Shown one piece after another: positions 42,101 to 51,402 of a stretch of 64,000 nt of DNA. The notes beneath the pieces are model-generated. The model worked only from the letters and a program-made list of their open reading frames with translations. It did no database searches and was not told the DNA's origin. Position numbers and translations under genes: made by a program. The stretch spans positions 2,054,501-2,118,500 of the forward strand of contig JAWKLZ010000002.1 in assembly GCA_041392475.1 (NCBI GenBank). The letters are read 5' to 3'. Origin of the DNA: Chitinophagales bacterium. GTDB lineage: Bacteria; Bacteroidota; Bacteroidia; Chitinophagales; UBA2359. How positions within the stretch are numbered: position 1 is the stretch's first letter; each line of letters starts with the position of its first letter.

Positions 42101-42478
42101 ATGGCACGTATAGCTGGGGTTGATTTGCCCAAATATAAAAAATGTTCGATAGCACTTACCTATATTTATGGAGTAGGTCGTACTCGTGCTTTGAAAATGC
42201 TTGATGAGTCAAGTATTGAGCCGACCAAAAAAGTTAAAGATTTGACAGACGATGAAATAACTCGTCTTCGTGCTACCGTTAGTGAATATACTCTAGAAGG
42301 AGAGTTGCGCTCAGAGGTACAACTAAATATTAAACGGTTAATGGATATTGGTTGTTATAGAGGTATTCGACATCGTAAGGGATTGCCTTTACGTGGTCAG
42401 CGTACTAGTACTAATGCACGAACTAGAAAAGGTAAAAAGAAAACAGTTGCGGGTAAGAAGAAAACCCCAAGGAAATAG
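42101..42478 (+). CDS. rpsM: 30S ribosomal protein S13
   Basis: This is 125 residues, MARIAGVDLPKYKKCSIALTYIYGVG. S13 bridges head and 50S. RGIRHRKGLPLRGQRTSTNARTRKGKKKTVAGKKK is the conserved tail. It starts 2 nt after rpmJ. Confidence 0.97.
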   Translation: MARIAGVDLPKYKKCSIALTYIYGVGRTRALKMLDESSIEPTKKVKDLTDDEITRLRATVSEYTLEGELRSEVQLNIKRLMDIGCYRGIRHRKGLPLRGQRTSTNARTRKGKKKTVAGKKKTPRK

Positions 42479-42511
42479 TATTTATCGAATTGCTAACTAT
42501 TTGTAAGTAAT

Positions 42512-42907
42512 ATGGCAAAGAAAAGACGAGTTTCGAAAGTCAAAAAACGTATTGTCAGAGTAGAATCTGAAGGTAAGGTCTATATAAAGGCAAGCTTCAA
42601 CAATATAATTATTTCATTTACCAATGCTGCAGGACAAGTTATTTCTTGGGCTTCAGCAGGTAAGGCCGGATTTAAGGGGTCTAAAAAGAATACTCCATAT
42701 GCTGCTCAGGTGGCGGCAAGAGATGCTGCCAAAAAAGCTATGGATTCCGGACTAAAGCGAGTAGAAGTTTTAGTTAAAGGTCCTGGTTCTGGAAGAGAAG
42801 CTGCTATACGAGAAGTACATAACATGGGTATTGAAGTAACAGTCATCAGAGATGTGACACCACTACCACATAATGGTTGTCGACCACCTAAACGTCGTAG
42901 AGTTTAG
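42512..42907 (+). CDS. rpsK: 30S ribosomal protein S11
   Basis: This is 131 residues. S11 is in the platform. ASFNNIIISFTNAAGQVISWASAGKAGFKGSKKNTPYAAQ and TPLPHNGCRPPKRRRV are conserved. Confidence 0.97.
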   Translation: MAKKRRVSKVKKRIVRVESEGKVYIKASFNNIIISFTNAAGQVISWASAGKAGFKGSKKNTPYAAQVAARDAAKKAMDSGLKRVEVLVKGPGSGREAAIREVHNMGIEVTVIRDVTPLPHNGCRPPKRRRV

Positions 42908-42959
42908 ATCGAAGTTTTAATATTTATTTTAGTCTCAATAGTAGAAAAAGAAATATAAT

Positions 42960-43565
42960 ATGGCACGTTATATAGGTCCAAAAACTAAAATCTCACGTAG
43001 ATTTGGTGAGTCATTATTTGGATATGATAAATCCTTTGAGAAAAAAGGGCATCCTCCAGGGCAACATGGAACTTCTAAAAGGCGTAAAGTTGTTTCTGAA
43101 TATGGTATTCAGTTGAAGGCAAAACAAAAAGCCAAGTATACCTATGGCGTATTGGAGAGACAATTCCGTAATTTATTCGAGGAAGCTAGTAGGAAAGAAG
43201 GAATTACAGGAACAATTTTACTTCAATTCCTTGAGTCTCGATTAGACAACATTGTTTATAGAATGGGGCTAGCTCCTACTCGACCCGCCGCTCGACAACT
43301 TGTGGCACATTGTCATTTATTAGTTAATGGCGAAAAATGTAATATTCCATCACGTAGGTTGAAGATAAATGATGTTATCGGAATACGTGCTAAGTCAAGA
43401 GAATTAGAACTCATCACATCGTCTATTTCTCAAAAAGGTAAGAGATTTTCTTGGATAGAGTGGAATGACGAGAAAATGGAAGGTAGGTTTATAGCTATAC
43501 CCAATAGGGATGAGATACCTGAAAATATAGAGGATCAATTAATTGTGGAGCTTTACTCGAAATAA
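42960..43565 (+). CDS. rpsD: 30S ribosomal protein S4
   Basis: This is 201 residues, starting MARYIGPKTKISRRFGESLFG. It has the zinc-free N-terminus and an S4 RNA-binding domain (LESRLDNIVYRMGLAPTRPAARQLVAHCHLLVNGEKCNIPSR). S4 nucleates 30S assembly and in E. coli represses the alpha operon. Confidence 0.97.
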   Translation: MARYIGPKTKISRRFGESLFGYDKSFEKKGHPPGQHGTSKRRKVVSEYGIQLKAKQKAKYTYGVLERQFRNLFEEASRKEGITGTILLQFLESRLDNIVYRMGLAPTRPAARQLVAHCHLLVNGEKCNIPSRRLKINDVIGIRAKSRELELITSSISQKGKRFSWIEWNDEKMEGRFIAIPNRDEIPENIEDQLIVELYSK

Positions 43566-43591
43566 TCCATTTGTAATATTTAAAATTGTTT

Positions 43592-44590
43592 ATGGGACTT
43601 TTAACATTTCATCAGCCAGATAAAATAATAGCGCAGAAAATTACAGACAATGAAGGTTTGTTTGAGTTCAAACCGTTAGAACCTGGATTTGGGGTTACGG
43701 TAGGTAATTCGATTAGACGAGTTCTTCTATCTTCTTTGGAGGGGTATGCTATCACGGCAATAAAAATAAGTGGTGTAGATCATGAATTTTCTACTATAAC
43801 GGGAGTTATAGAGGATGTTACTGAGATTATATTGAATCTTAAACAGGTTCGATTTAAAAAAGTAATAAAAGATGATGATTTGGTGTCCGAAAAGATATTT
43901 GTTTCTATAAGTGGGGAAGATAAATTTAAAGCAGTTGATATTGAAAAGCATACAGCTACTTTCAAAATAACGAACCCTAACTTAGTGATATGTCATATGG
44001 AATCTTTTGTTAACTTAGACATTGAGTTGACTGTTCAAAAGGGAAGAGGATACGTTCCTGCTGAAGAAAACAAACCAAAAGACATGGTGCATGGATTAAT
44101 CCCTATTGATGCCATCTTTACACCAATCAAAAATGTTCGGTACAATGTTGAAAACACACGTGTTGAACAAAGAACAGATTATGAAAAATTGATTATAGAA
44201 ATCAAGACAGATGGAACAATTCATCCTGAGGAGGCTATCAAAGAATCTGCAAGAATACTTATTCAACATTTAATGTTGATTACGGATGAAAAGATTACTT
44301 TTGATGAGAAGCCTGGTGAAGAAGATGATATTGTGGATGAGCATATCCTACACATGCGTAAGTTATTAAAAACCCCATTAGAGGACTTGGATCTTTCGGT
44401 AAGAGCTTATAATTGCTTGAAAGCAGCAAAAATAAATACCTTACAGGAATTAGTAACCTACGATACCAATTCATTGATTAAGTTTAGGAATTTTGGTAAG
44501 AAGTCTTTAATGGAAATTGAACATTTAATACAAGAAAAAGGACTTTCCTTCGGGATGGATTTGAGCAAGTATAAACTTGATGAAGAATAA
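43592..44590 (+). CDS. rpoA: RNA polymerase alpha subunit
   Basis: This is 332 residues from the ATG at 43592; a TTG two codons earlier is less likely. The N-terminal dimer domain has FEFKPLEPGFGVTVGNSIRRVLLSSLEGYAIT. The C-terminal domain (about residues 265-320; LDLSVRAYNCLKAAKINTLQELV) contacts DNA and activators. It ends with an acidic tail. Confidence 0.97.
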   Translation: MGLLTFHQPDKIIAQKITDNEGLFEFKPLEPGFGVTVGNSIRRVLLSSLEGYAITAIKISGVDHEFSTITGVIEDVTEIILNLKQVRFKKVIKDDDLVSEKIFVSISGEDKFKAVDIEKHTATFKITNPNLVICHMESFVNLDIELTVQKGRGYVPAEENKPKDMVHGLIPIDAIFTPIKNVRYNVENTRVEQRTDYEKLIIEIKTDGTIHPEEAIKESARILIQHLMLITDEKITFDEKPGEEDDIVDEHILHMRKLLKTPLEDLDLSVRAYNCLKAAKINTLQELVTYDTNSLIKFRNFGKKSLMEIEHLIQEKGLSFGMDLSKYKLDEE

Positions 44591-44652
44591 AGAAAAATAT
44601 TCTTTTTAATAAGAGAATTTTTAGTATCTAATATCGAAATATTGTTGTAGCA

Positions 44653-45135
44653 ATGAGACACGGAAAAAAGTTTAATCATCTTGGAAGGAAAGTTGGACAT
44701 AGAAAAGCCCTACTTGCTAATATGGCTTGTTCTTTGATTAAGCACAAACGTATTCAAACAACTTTAGCTAAAGCTAAAGCTTTACGAAAATATATAGAGC
44801 CTTTATTGACCAAGGCTAAAGCAAATACTACTCATTCACGAAGAATGGTTTTCAGCTATCTTCAAGATAAAGAAGTCGTAAAAGAGTTGTTTGATGATGT
44901 TAGTGATAAAATAGCTGACAGACCCGGTGGCTATACTAGGATACTCAAACTTGGCTTTAGATTTGGAGATGGTGCTGAAATGGCAATGATTGAATTAGTA
45001 GATTATAATGAAAATCTGCTAAAATCGAACTCTAAATCTGGAAAGCGTAGAAGAACTCGTAGAGGTGGACGTAAAAAATCTCAAGATAGTAGTGTCGAAA
45101 CTACTACTGATGATTCAAATGCTTCTGTAGAGTAG
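44653..45135 (+). CDS. rplQ: 50S ribosomal protein L17
   Basis: This is 160 residues. The first 115 (MRHGKKFNHLGRKVGHRKALLANMA and the RILKLGFRFGDGAEMAMIELVDY block) are standard L17. A basic then Ser/Thr-rich tail of about 40 residues (RRTRRGGRKK...) extends it, as often seen in Bacteroidota. It is the last gene of the alpha operon. Confidence 0.96.
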   Translation: MRHGKKFNHLGRKVGHRKALLANMACSLIKHKRIQTTLAKAKALRKYIEPLLTKAKANTTHSRRMVFSYLQDKEVVKELFDDVSDKIADRPGGYTRILKLGFRFGDGAEMAMIELVDYNENLLKSNSKSGKRRRTRRGGRKKSQDSSVETTTDDSNASVE

Positions 45136-45169
45136 ATAGGATGAGATAACATATTATTAGTATAATTAT

Positions 45170-45210
45170 AAAAAGGGTAAGGGTCTATTAGAGGCATTTA
45201 CCCTTTTTTT
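45170..45210 (+). terminator. Intrinsic terminator of the ribosomal operon
   Basis: AAAAAGGGTAA (45170-45180) pairs perfectly with TTACCCTTTTT (45198-45208) and continues into more T. It lies 34 nt after rplQ. Confidence 0.75.
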
Positions 45211-45213
45211 GTG

Positions 45214-45221
45214 TAAATTTG
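45214..45221 (+). promoter_or_regulatory. Distal -7 box upstream of rimP
   Basis: TAAATTTG is an exact TAnnTTTG match immediately after the rplQ terminator. It would give a leader of about 140 nt for rimP-nusA-infB. Confidence 0.4.
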
Positions 45222-45296
45222 TGGAATCTAATAATAAATTAGTGAAAACTACTCTAGTTTGTATCAACATATTTCTTAGAGACAAAAAAATAAACG

Positions 45297-45304
45297 TATT
45301 TTTG
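45297..45304 (+). promoter_or_regulatory. Proximal -7 box upstream of rimP
   Basis: TATTTTTG is an exact match, with TTTC about 21 nt upstream as a weak -33. Transcription would start near 45309, just before the hairpin at 45320-45345. Confidence 0.5.
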
Positions 45305-45319
45305 TAGTAGAAAAATGTT

Positions 45320-45345
45320 GAGGGGACTTGTGTGTCCCCTCTTTT
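45320..45345 (+). terminator. Terminator-like hairpin in the rimP-nusA-infB leader
   Basis: GAGGGGAC (45320-45327) and GTCCCCTC (45334-45341) form a perfect 8-bp GC-rich stem with a 6-nt loop, followed by TTTT. It sits between the promoters and the rimP start codon (45363). It could terminate early transcripts (attenuation) or protect the 5' end. NusA, encoded downstream, is a plausible sensor (inference). Confidence 0.6.
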
Positions 45346-45362
45346 AGTTATTAAATTGATAT

Positions 45363-45827
45363 ATGACGACTATTGTTGAAAGAATTGGAGAATTACTAGA
45401 GTTAAAGTTTGAAAATACTTCTTTTTTTGTAGTAGAATTAAAACCAACTCCGGGAAATAAGATTCAGATATTTGTTGACAAGGATGAAAATATAACAAGT
45501 GGAGATTGTGTTAAAATATTCAAATACTTAAAAAAGAGTTTAGAAGATGAAGGAACTTGGCATGAAAATCTTTACTTAGAAGTGTCTTCTCCTGGTATGT
45601 CCAAACCTTTTAGGGTTTTAAGGCAGTATAAAAAGAATATAGGAAGACACATAATTATTCAGATGTTAGATGGTAGTCAAAAAGAAGGAATATTGAAAGA
45701 AATTTTGGCTGAGGAAGTAGTTATTGATGAATATATGCAAGTACCAAAAAAGGCAAAGCCAACTATTCAAAAAATAATAATACCTTTTGATATTATCAAA
45801 TGTGTGAAGAAAAAGATAACATTTTAG
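45363..45827 (+). CDS. rimP: Ribosome maturation factor RimP
   Basis: This is 154 residues. RimP aids 30S assembly. Family blocks are LKFENTSFFVVELKPTPGNKIQIFVDKDENITSGDCVKI and LYLEVSSPGMSKPFRVLRQYKKNIGRHI, where the SSPG motif is diagnostic. It heads rimP-nusA-infB, a widely conserved operon. Confidence 0.92.
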   Translation: MTTIVERIGELLELKFENTSFFVVELKPTPGNKIQIFVDKDENITSGDCVKIFKYLKKSLEDEGTWHENLYLEVSSPGMSKPFRVLRQYKKNIGRHIIIQMLDGSQKEGILKEILAEEVVIDEYMQVPKKAKPTIQKIIIPFDIIKCVKKKITF

Positions 45828-45848
45828 ATTCATTCAAAATTGTTTAAG

Positions 45849-47123
45849 ATGGCGAAGACAGGGAGAAAGGCTAAAAATATTGATTTGGTTGAATCCTTTG
45901 CAGATTTTAAGGAATTTAAAAATATTGATCGTCCAACAATGATGCGTGTGTTGGATGATGTATTTAGAACATTATTGCGAAAAAAATATGGAAGTGATGA
46001 GAACTTCGATATTATCGTAAATACGGAAAAAGGAGACCTTGAAATTTGGAGAAGAAGGGAAATTGTAAATGACGGAGAAGTAATTGACGCTAATAAAGAG
46101 GTTGCTTTTTTAGAGGCTATTCAGATTGAAGAAGATTATGAGATTGGTGAGGAGCTTTACGAAGAGATTACTTTGTTGCACTTTGGAAGAAGGGCTATTC
46201 TTGCGGCTCGACAAACTTTAATATCCCGTATATTAGAACTTGAAAACGATGAATTGTACAAGAAATACGGCGATAGAGTAGGGGAAATTGTTACTGGAGA
46301 GGTATATCAAATATGGAAACGCGAAATGCTCGTGTTGGATGATGATGGTAATGAGTTAATTCTTCCTAAAAACGAACAGATTGGAAGTGATTTCTATAAG
46401 AAAGGAGATACGGTACGGTCAGTTGTGAAGAAAGTGGAGATGCGAAATAATAAACCTAGAATTATTTTGTCAAGAACTGATAATATGTTTTTGGCCAAGT
46501 TACTAGAACTGGAAGTACCTGAAATTTTTGATGGACTGATTGCTGTTCGCCGTATTGCTAGAGAACCTGGGGATAGAGCTAAAGTAGCAGTAGAATCTTT
46601 TGATGATAGGGTAGATCCTGTTGGGGCATGTGTTGGAATGAAAGGATCACGGATTCATGGTATTGTTAGGGAACTACGAAATGAAAATATTGATATAATT
46701 AATTATACAGCTAATATACGCCTACTTATTCAAAGGGCATTGACTCCTGCAAAGGTTGTTCATATGGATGTTGATGAAGAGATTAAAAGAGCATCTGTAT
46801 ATTTAAAACCAGACCAGGTTTCTTTAGCGATAGGTAAAGGAGGTGTAAATATTCGTTTGGCAAGCAAACTTACTAAATACGAAATTGATGTATTTAGAGA
46901 TGAAGAAGGAGAAAATGATGAGTATGATATTGATATTGAGGAGTTTGCTGATGAAATTGATGAGTGGATTATCAGAGTCTTGCAGAATATTGGATGTGAT
47001 ACCGCTAAGAGTGTACTTGATTTGAGTACAGAGGAACTACTTAGACGAACTGACTTGGAAGAAGAAACAATCACTGAAATAAGAAATATTCTGAGATCAG
47101 AATTTGATGAAGAAGAAATTTAG
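45849..47123 (+). CDS. nusA: Transcription termination/antitermination factor NusA
   Basis: This is 424 residues from ATG 45849; a TTG three codons upstream is possible. It has an N-terminal polymerase-binding domain, S1 domain (GEIVTGEVYQIWKREMLVLDDDGNELILPKNEQI), KH1-KH2 (DPVGACVGMKGSRIHGIVRELRNENIDII; LAIGKGGVNIRLASKLTKYEIDV) and one short acidic C-terminal helix-hairpin-helix (NIGCDTAKSVLDLSTEEL). It modulates pausing and termination. Confidence 0.95.
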   Translation: MAKTGRKAKNIDLVESFADFKEFKNIDRPTMMRVLDDVFRTLLRKKYGSDENFDIIVNTEKGDLEIWRRREIVNDGEVIDANKEVAFLEAIQIEEDYEIGEELYEEITLLHFGRRAILAARQTLISRILELENDELYKKYGDRVGEIVTGEVYQIWKREMLVLDDDGNELILPKNEQIGSDFYKKGDTVRSVVKKVEMRNNKPRIILSRTDNMFLAKLLELEVPEIFDGLIAVRRIAREPGDRAKVAVESFDDRVDPVGACVGMKGSRIHGIVRELRNENIDIINYTANIRLLIQRALTPAKVVHMDVDEEIKRASVYLKPDQVSLAIGKGGVNIRLASKLTKYEIDVFRDEEGENDEYDIDIEEFADEIDEWIIRVLQNIGCDTAKSVLDLSTEELLRRTDLEEETITEIRNILRSEFDEEEI

Positions 47124-47158
47124 AATTACTTTTTATAAATATTACATTAATAGCTTAC

Positions 47159-50100
47159 ATGGCAGAAACCAAAAAGGTAGTAAGACTGGCTAAAGTAGCA
47201 AGAGAAATTAACGTAGGGATTGAAACGATTACAGCACATCTCTTGAAAAAAGGTTTTGAAGTAGAAAGTAAACCTACTACAAAGCTAACACCGGAGATGT
47301 ATGATGTCCTTATTACTGATTTTAAATCATCAATTGCGCTCAAAGAGAAAGCAAACCAAATTAGTTTACGTACTAAACGGGAAAGAGAAACGAAGAAAGT
47401 AGATGATTTAGAAGTAGTAAAAGTTCCATCATCAGATAATTCCTCTAATAAACGGAATAGAGCAAAAGAAACACCTTCTAAAATAGAACCTGAGATACAA
47501 AAGCCAATACCTATTTTGGATAAGGAGACAATAGAATTGCCAAATACGGAGTCTATTTCTAATGTTTCTGAAGAAACCAATACTTCTAAAACGGTTGATT
47601 CGCACCAAAAGAAAGAGTCGGTTACAGAAGTAATACCTCAGACTCTTATTGGTAAAAATGATGTTCAAAGCAATGAGGAGTTTAAAAATGTAAACTCAGA
47701 TAAGTCTGTCGAGTTAGAAAAACAGACTGAAACGGAGAATAAGAAGATTGAAGCCATTGCAGATGAGAAGGTACTGGTAGTAGAAGATAAAAAAGAGATT
47801 GAAAAAAGTACTGAAAATATAGAACCTGCTAAAGTCATAGAGGCAGATTCTGTAATTGAAGAAGTGAAAGAGACCAAGGAAGATAGGCAGCAAGTAGCAG
47901 TTGTTGAGAAGAAAGAGAACTCTTCGGAGAGTAAACAAGAGGATTATAGTATACAAGATACTTCTAAAGCAGTAAAAGAAGATATAAACACTACTGTTGA
48001 AAAACAAAATGGAGCTTCTGATACATCGCTTCAAGAGTCCAATGTTGCGAAAAATGAAGCATTAGTGACCAAAGATGAAGTTCAAAAAATAGAGGGTGAA
48101 AAAGAGCAAGAAGTAATGGTCAAAGAGGAGAAACAAGAAAATGTGATCAGTTCTACAGAAATCGAACTTGCGGGACCAAAGGTTATTGGAAAGATAGATC
48201 TTAGTGGAACTAATTGGAAAACTCGACCGGATAAGAAAAAGAAAAGGAAGGAGAGAAAAAGAAGACCAACTACAACAACAGAAACGGATAAAGTTGTAAA
48301 TAGGAGACAAGAGGAAACGAAAGAAGGTGAAGATAGAGGAATCAAAGAGAGACCAAAAGTACATCTGAAAGGGCCTAAAGTGGTAGGCAAGATTGACTTA
48401 TCTTCAACACAGGATAAAAAAGATGATTCAGAAGGTACAACAGATGGAGGTGACAAACCTAAAAGAAGAAGAAGAAAAAGAATTATCAAATCTTCAGATA
48501 GGAAAGTTGCTATTAAAAAATCGGATCGACCTGCTGTAAGTAATTCCACATCTACTCCTTCTAAAGATGGGCCTAATGAAAAAACACTTAGGGTTAAAAA
48601 AAGAAGGAAAAAGAAACCTCAGAACACTAGTTTTGCTAATAGGAACAATGAAGCAACGGAAGTTTCGGCCAAAGAAATTCAGGACAAAATCAAGGCTACA
48701 ATGGCCAAACTTAGCGGCACTTCCAAAGGGAAGAGCAATAGGGCTAAGCTAAGAAAACAAAAAAGAGAGCAAGCTGCTATCAAACGAGATTTGGTGGAAG
48801 ATGAAGAAACCAATATCTTGAGTGTCACTGAGTTTATCTCAGTAAATGAGTTTGCCAAATTGATGGATGTGGCAGTAAACAAGGTCATCACCACTTGCTT
48901 CAATTTAGGAATTATAGTATCTATTAATCAACGTCTGGATGCAGAAGTCATTGAGTTAGTTGCTGATGAATTTGGATTTGAAGTTGAGTTTATCAACGTG
49001 ACCGAACAAGATGAAGAAGAAGATTACTTCGATGATGCCCCAGAAGATTTAGAGTCACGTGCTCCTGTTGTTACAGTCATGGGACATGTGGATCACGGAA
49101 AAACATCTTTACTAGATTATATCCGAAATGCGAATGTAATTGCAGGAGAGATGGGAGGTATTACACAGCACATTGGAGCCTATGAAGTGACTACTGAAAG
49201 TGGCAAAGAAATTACATTCTTAGATACACCTGGTCACGAAGCATTTACGGCCATGCGTGCCAGAGGTGCTAAGGTGACAGATATTGCAGTAATTGTGATT
49301 GCAGCAGATGACGATATAATGCCTCAAACAAAAGAGGCTATTAGTCACGCACAAGCTGCGGGCGTACCTATGATTTTTGCTATTAATAAGGTGGATAAAG
49401 ATACTGCTCAACCTGAAAAAATCAAACAGCAATTGGCTGCGATGAATTTATTGGTAGAGGATTGGGGAGGTAAATATCAATCACAAGAAATATCTGCTAA
49501 GTTTGGGACAAACGTGGATGATTTGCTTGAAAAAATACTTCTTGAAGCAGAGTTGTTAGAATTGAAGGCCAATCCAAACAGAGAAGCTATTGGAACGGTA
49601 CTAGAAGCATCTCTTGATAAAGGAAGAGGATACGTTTCTAATATTTTAATACAAAATGGCTCACTAAACGTGGGGGATACAGTATTAGCAGGACAACACG
49701 TTGGTAAAGTGAAAGCTATGTTCAATGAGAGAGGACAACGAGTGAAAAAATCCGTTGGCCCAGCTACTCCTGTTACCATTCTTGGGCTGAACGGCGCACC
49801 TCAAGCAGGTGATAGAGTAAAAGTGATGAAAAGTGAGCAAGAAGCAAAAGCAATTGCTACCAAAAGAGCACAGATCATTAGAGAGCAAGGATTTAGAGCA
49901 TCTAAACATATCACACTTGAAGAAATTGGCCGTCGTTTGAAGATTGGTACTTTCAAAGAATTGAATCTCATTGTAAAAGGAGATATGGATGGTTCTGTAG
50001 AAGCATTAACTGATTCATTGTTGAAACTTTCTACTGAAGAGATAAGGATAAATGTGATACACAAAGGGGTCGGTGCTATTACCGAATCCGATGTATTGTT

Positions 50101-50566
50101 AGCTTCTGCGTCTGATGCCATTATTGTTGGTTTCCAAGTTCGTCCGACTGTCAATGCACGTAGAAATGCAGAACAAGAAAGTATCGAGATTAGAACATAC
50201 TCCATCATTTACGCTGCTATTGAAGAGATTAAGTCTGCAATGGAAGGAATGTTGGAACCAAAAGTCGAAGAGCGTTTTGTATGCAACCTCGAAGTTCGAG
50301 AAGTATTCAAAATTTCAAAAGTGGGAGCAGTTGCAGGATGCTATGTAACCGTTGGTAAAATAAACAAGGATACAAGAATTCACCTACTCAGGGATGGAAT
50401 CATTGTATTTACAGGAGAAATCGAAACTTTGAAACGATACAAAGACGATGTAAAGGAAGTCTTGCCAGGGCAAGATTGTGGTATTCGAATCAAGAACTTC
50501 AATGATATCAAACCGGGCGATGTGATTGAAGGATTTGAAGAAATCGAAATAAAACGAACACTTTAA
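47159..50566 (+). CDS. infB: Translation initiation factor IF-2
   Basis: This is 1135 residues. The first ~560 residues hold a short conserved N-domain (VRLAKVAREINVGIETITAHLLKKGFEVESKP) and a very long Glu/Lys-rich, low-complexity linker, with two copies of a 'GPKVIGKIDLS' motif. The GTPase core starts near residue 637 (VTVMGHVDHGKTSL; DTPGHEAF; NKVDKD). The C-terminal fMet-tRNA-binding domains follow and end VIEGFEEIEIKRTL. IF-2 places initiator tRNA on the ribosome. The linker explains the large size. Confidence 0.96.
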   Translation: MAETKKVVRLAKVAREINVGIETITAHLLKKGFEVESKPTTKLTPEMYDVLITDFKSSIALKEKANQISLRTKRERETKKVDDLEVVKVPSSDNSSNKRNRAKETPSKIEPEIQKPIPILDKETIELPNTESISNVSEETNTSKTVDSHQKKESVTEVIPQTLIGKNDVQSNEEFKNVNSDKSVELEKQTETENKKIEAIADEKVLVVEDKKEIEKSTENIEPAKVIEADSVIEEVKETKEDRQQVAVVEKKENSSESKQEDYSIQDTSKAVKEDINTTVEKQNGASDTSLQESNVAKNEALVTKDEVQKIEGEKEQEVMVKEEKQENVISSTEIELAGPKVIGKIDLSGTNWKTRPDKKKKRKERKRRPTTTTETDKVVNRRQEETKEGEDRGIKERPKVHLKGPKVVGKIDLSSTQDKKDDSEGTTDGGDKPKRRRRKRIIKSSDRKVAIKKSDRPAVSNSTSTPSKDGPNEKTLRVKKRRKKKPQNTSFANRNNEATEVSAKEIQDKIKATMAKLSGTSKGKSNRAKLRKQKREQAAIKRDLVEDEETNILSVTEFISVNEFAKLMDVAVNKVITTCFNLGIIVSINQRLDAEVIELVADEFGFEVEFINVTEQDEEEDYFDDAPEDLESRAPVVTVMGHVDHGKTSLLDYIRNANVIAGEMGGITQHIGAYEVTTESGKEITFLDTPGHEAFTAMRARGAKVTDIAVIVIAADDDIMPQTKEAISHAQAAGVPMIFAINKVDKDTAQPEKIKQQLAAMNLLVEDWGGKYQSQEISAKFGTNVDDLLEKILLEAELLELKANPNREAIGTVLEASLDKGRGYVSNILIQNGSLNVGDTVLAGQHVGKVKAMFNERGQRVKKSVGPATPVTILGLNGAPQAGDRVKVMKSEQEAKAIATKRAQIIREQGFRASKHITLEEIGRRLKIGTFKELNLIVKGDMDGSVEALTDSLLKLSTEEIRINVIHKGVGAITESDVLLASASDAIIVGFQVRPTVNARRNAEQESIEIRTYSIIYAAIEEIKSAMEGMLEPKVEERFVCNLEVREVFKISKVGAVAGCYVTVGKINKDTRIHLLRDGIIVFTGEIETLKRYKDDVKEVLPGQDCGIRIKNFNDIKPGDVIEGFEEIEIKRTL

Positions 50567-50592
50567 TTGAAAAACTTTATCGAGAAGTTTAT

Positions 50593-50636
50593 AAAGTCCT
50601 AAAAGTTTGCTGGTCAAAATTTTAGGACTTTTTTTA
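50593..50636 (+). terminator. Intrinsic terminator after infB
   Basis: AAAGTCCTAAAA (50593-50604) pairs perfectly with TTTTAGGACTTT (50620-50631), followed by more T. It lies between convergent infB and recO and may also act on recO, with a poorer T-tract on that side. Confidence 0.8.
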
Positions 50637-50655
50637 TTTTGTAGAAACTGCGGTT

Positions 50656-51390
50656 TCAAAAACCGAATATTTCCTGCAAAATTTTCACAGACTGCAATGA
50701 TTTGAAGCCTTCAATGTGCAATTGGTAAAACTGCAATAAACTAGTAAGCAATTCTTTGCGTTGCATTTTACCGATTTTTATAAAATGTACTTCTTCCAGA
50801 GAGGTGTTCAATAAATTAGAAAGGTGTTTGGAAAGTGGTTCTTGCAAGTAATGAAGATGTGCAGGGTATTTGCTGACAAAAGAACCCTCTTGTAAATCAA
50901 ATATTTTTTTGTCTTCGTTGTCGTAATTGTTATAAGGATAGAATCCAAGAAAACCACTGAATTGTAGTAAAAAATAAAGATGTAAGTTTGCAATAGATTC
51001 ATGTGTGCTATCCAAAGTTTGCACAAAATCAAAAATAAAATCAAACTGCAATTCATTCTCCTCCTCTTCCTTCAATGTATTGTAGAGCAATTCAGTGACA
51101 AACAGAGCAAGTGAACTTTTACCAATATGAAAAGGAATAGACGTAAACGTATAAATCGGCTTCATTTCCTTGATTCTCTGAATATTGCGATTTTTTCGAT
51201 AATACACCACCATATCCAGCAAAGTCAAAGGTTGAAGTAAAGCAGCCGTTTGTTTATTCTTATTACTCGTCCTAACCCCATTGACCATATAAGATTGAAT
51301 ACCAAATTGAGAAGTATAAATCTTGGCAATAACGCTGGATTCAGAATATTTGAAGGTTTTCAAAACAATACCTTTGGTAGGATAAAGCAT
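50656..51390 (-). CDS. recO: DNA repair protein RecO
   Basis: This is 244 residues. The N-terminal OB-fold MLYPTKGIVLKTFKYSESSVIAKIYTSQFGIQSYMVNGVRTSNK and the helical C-terminal part (residues 100-244) match RecO, which loads RecA on SSB-coated DNA with RecR. The four-Cys zinc site of some RecO proteins is not seen. It is the last gene of folP-cdaA-recO. Confidence 0.9.
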   Translation of the reverse strand: MLYPTKGIVLKTFKYSESSVIAKIYTSQFGIQSYMVNGVRTSNKNKQTAALLQPLTLLDMVVYYRKNRNIQRIKEMKPIYTFTSIPFHIGKSSLALFVTELLYNTLKEEEENELQFDFIFDFVQTLDSTHESIANLHLYFLLQFSGFLGFYPYNNYDNEDKKIFDLQEGSFVSKYPAHLHYLQEPLSKHLSNLLNTSLEEVHFIKIGKMQRKELLTSLLQFYQLHIEGFKSLQSVKILQEIFGF

Positions 51391-51402
51391 AATACAGCGA
51401 TT

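Noticed and set aside
47155..47580. 141-codon minus-strand frame opposite the infB start
   Set aside because: Ser-rich antisense shadow of the Glu/Lys-rich IF-2 N-terminus.
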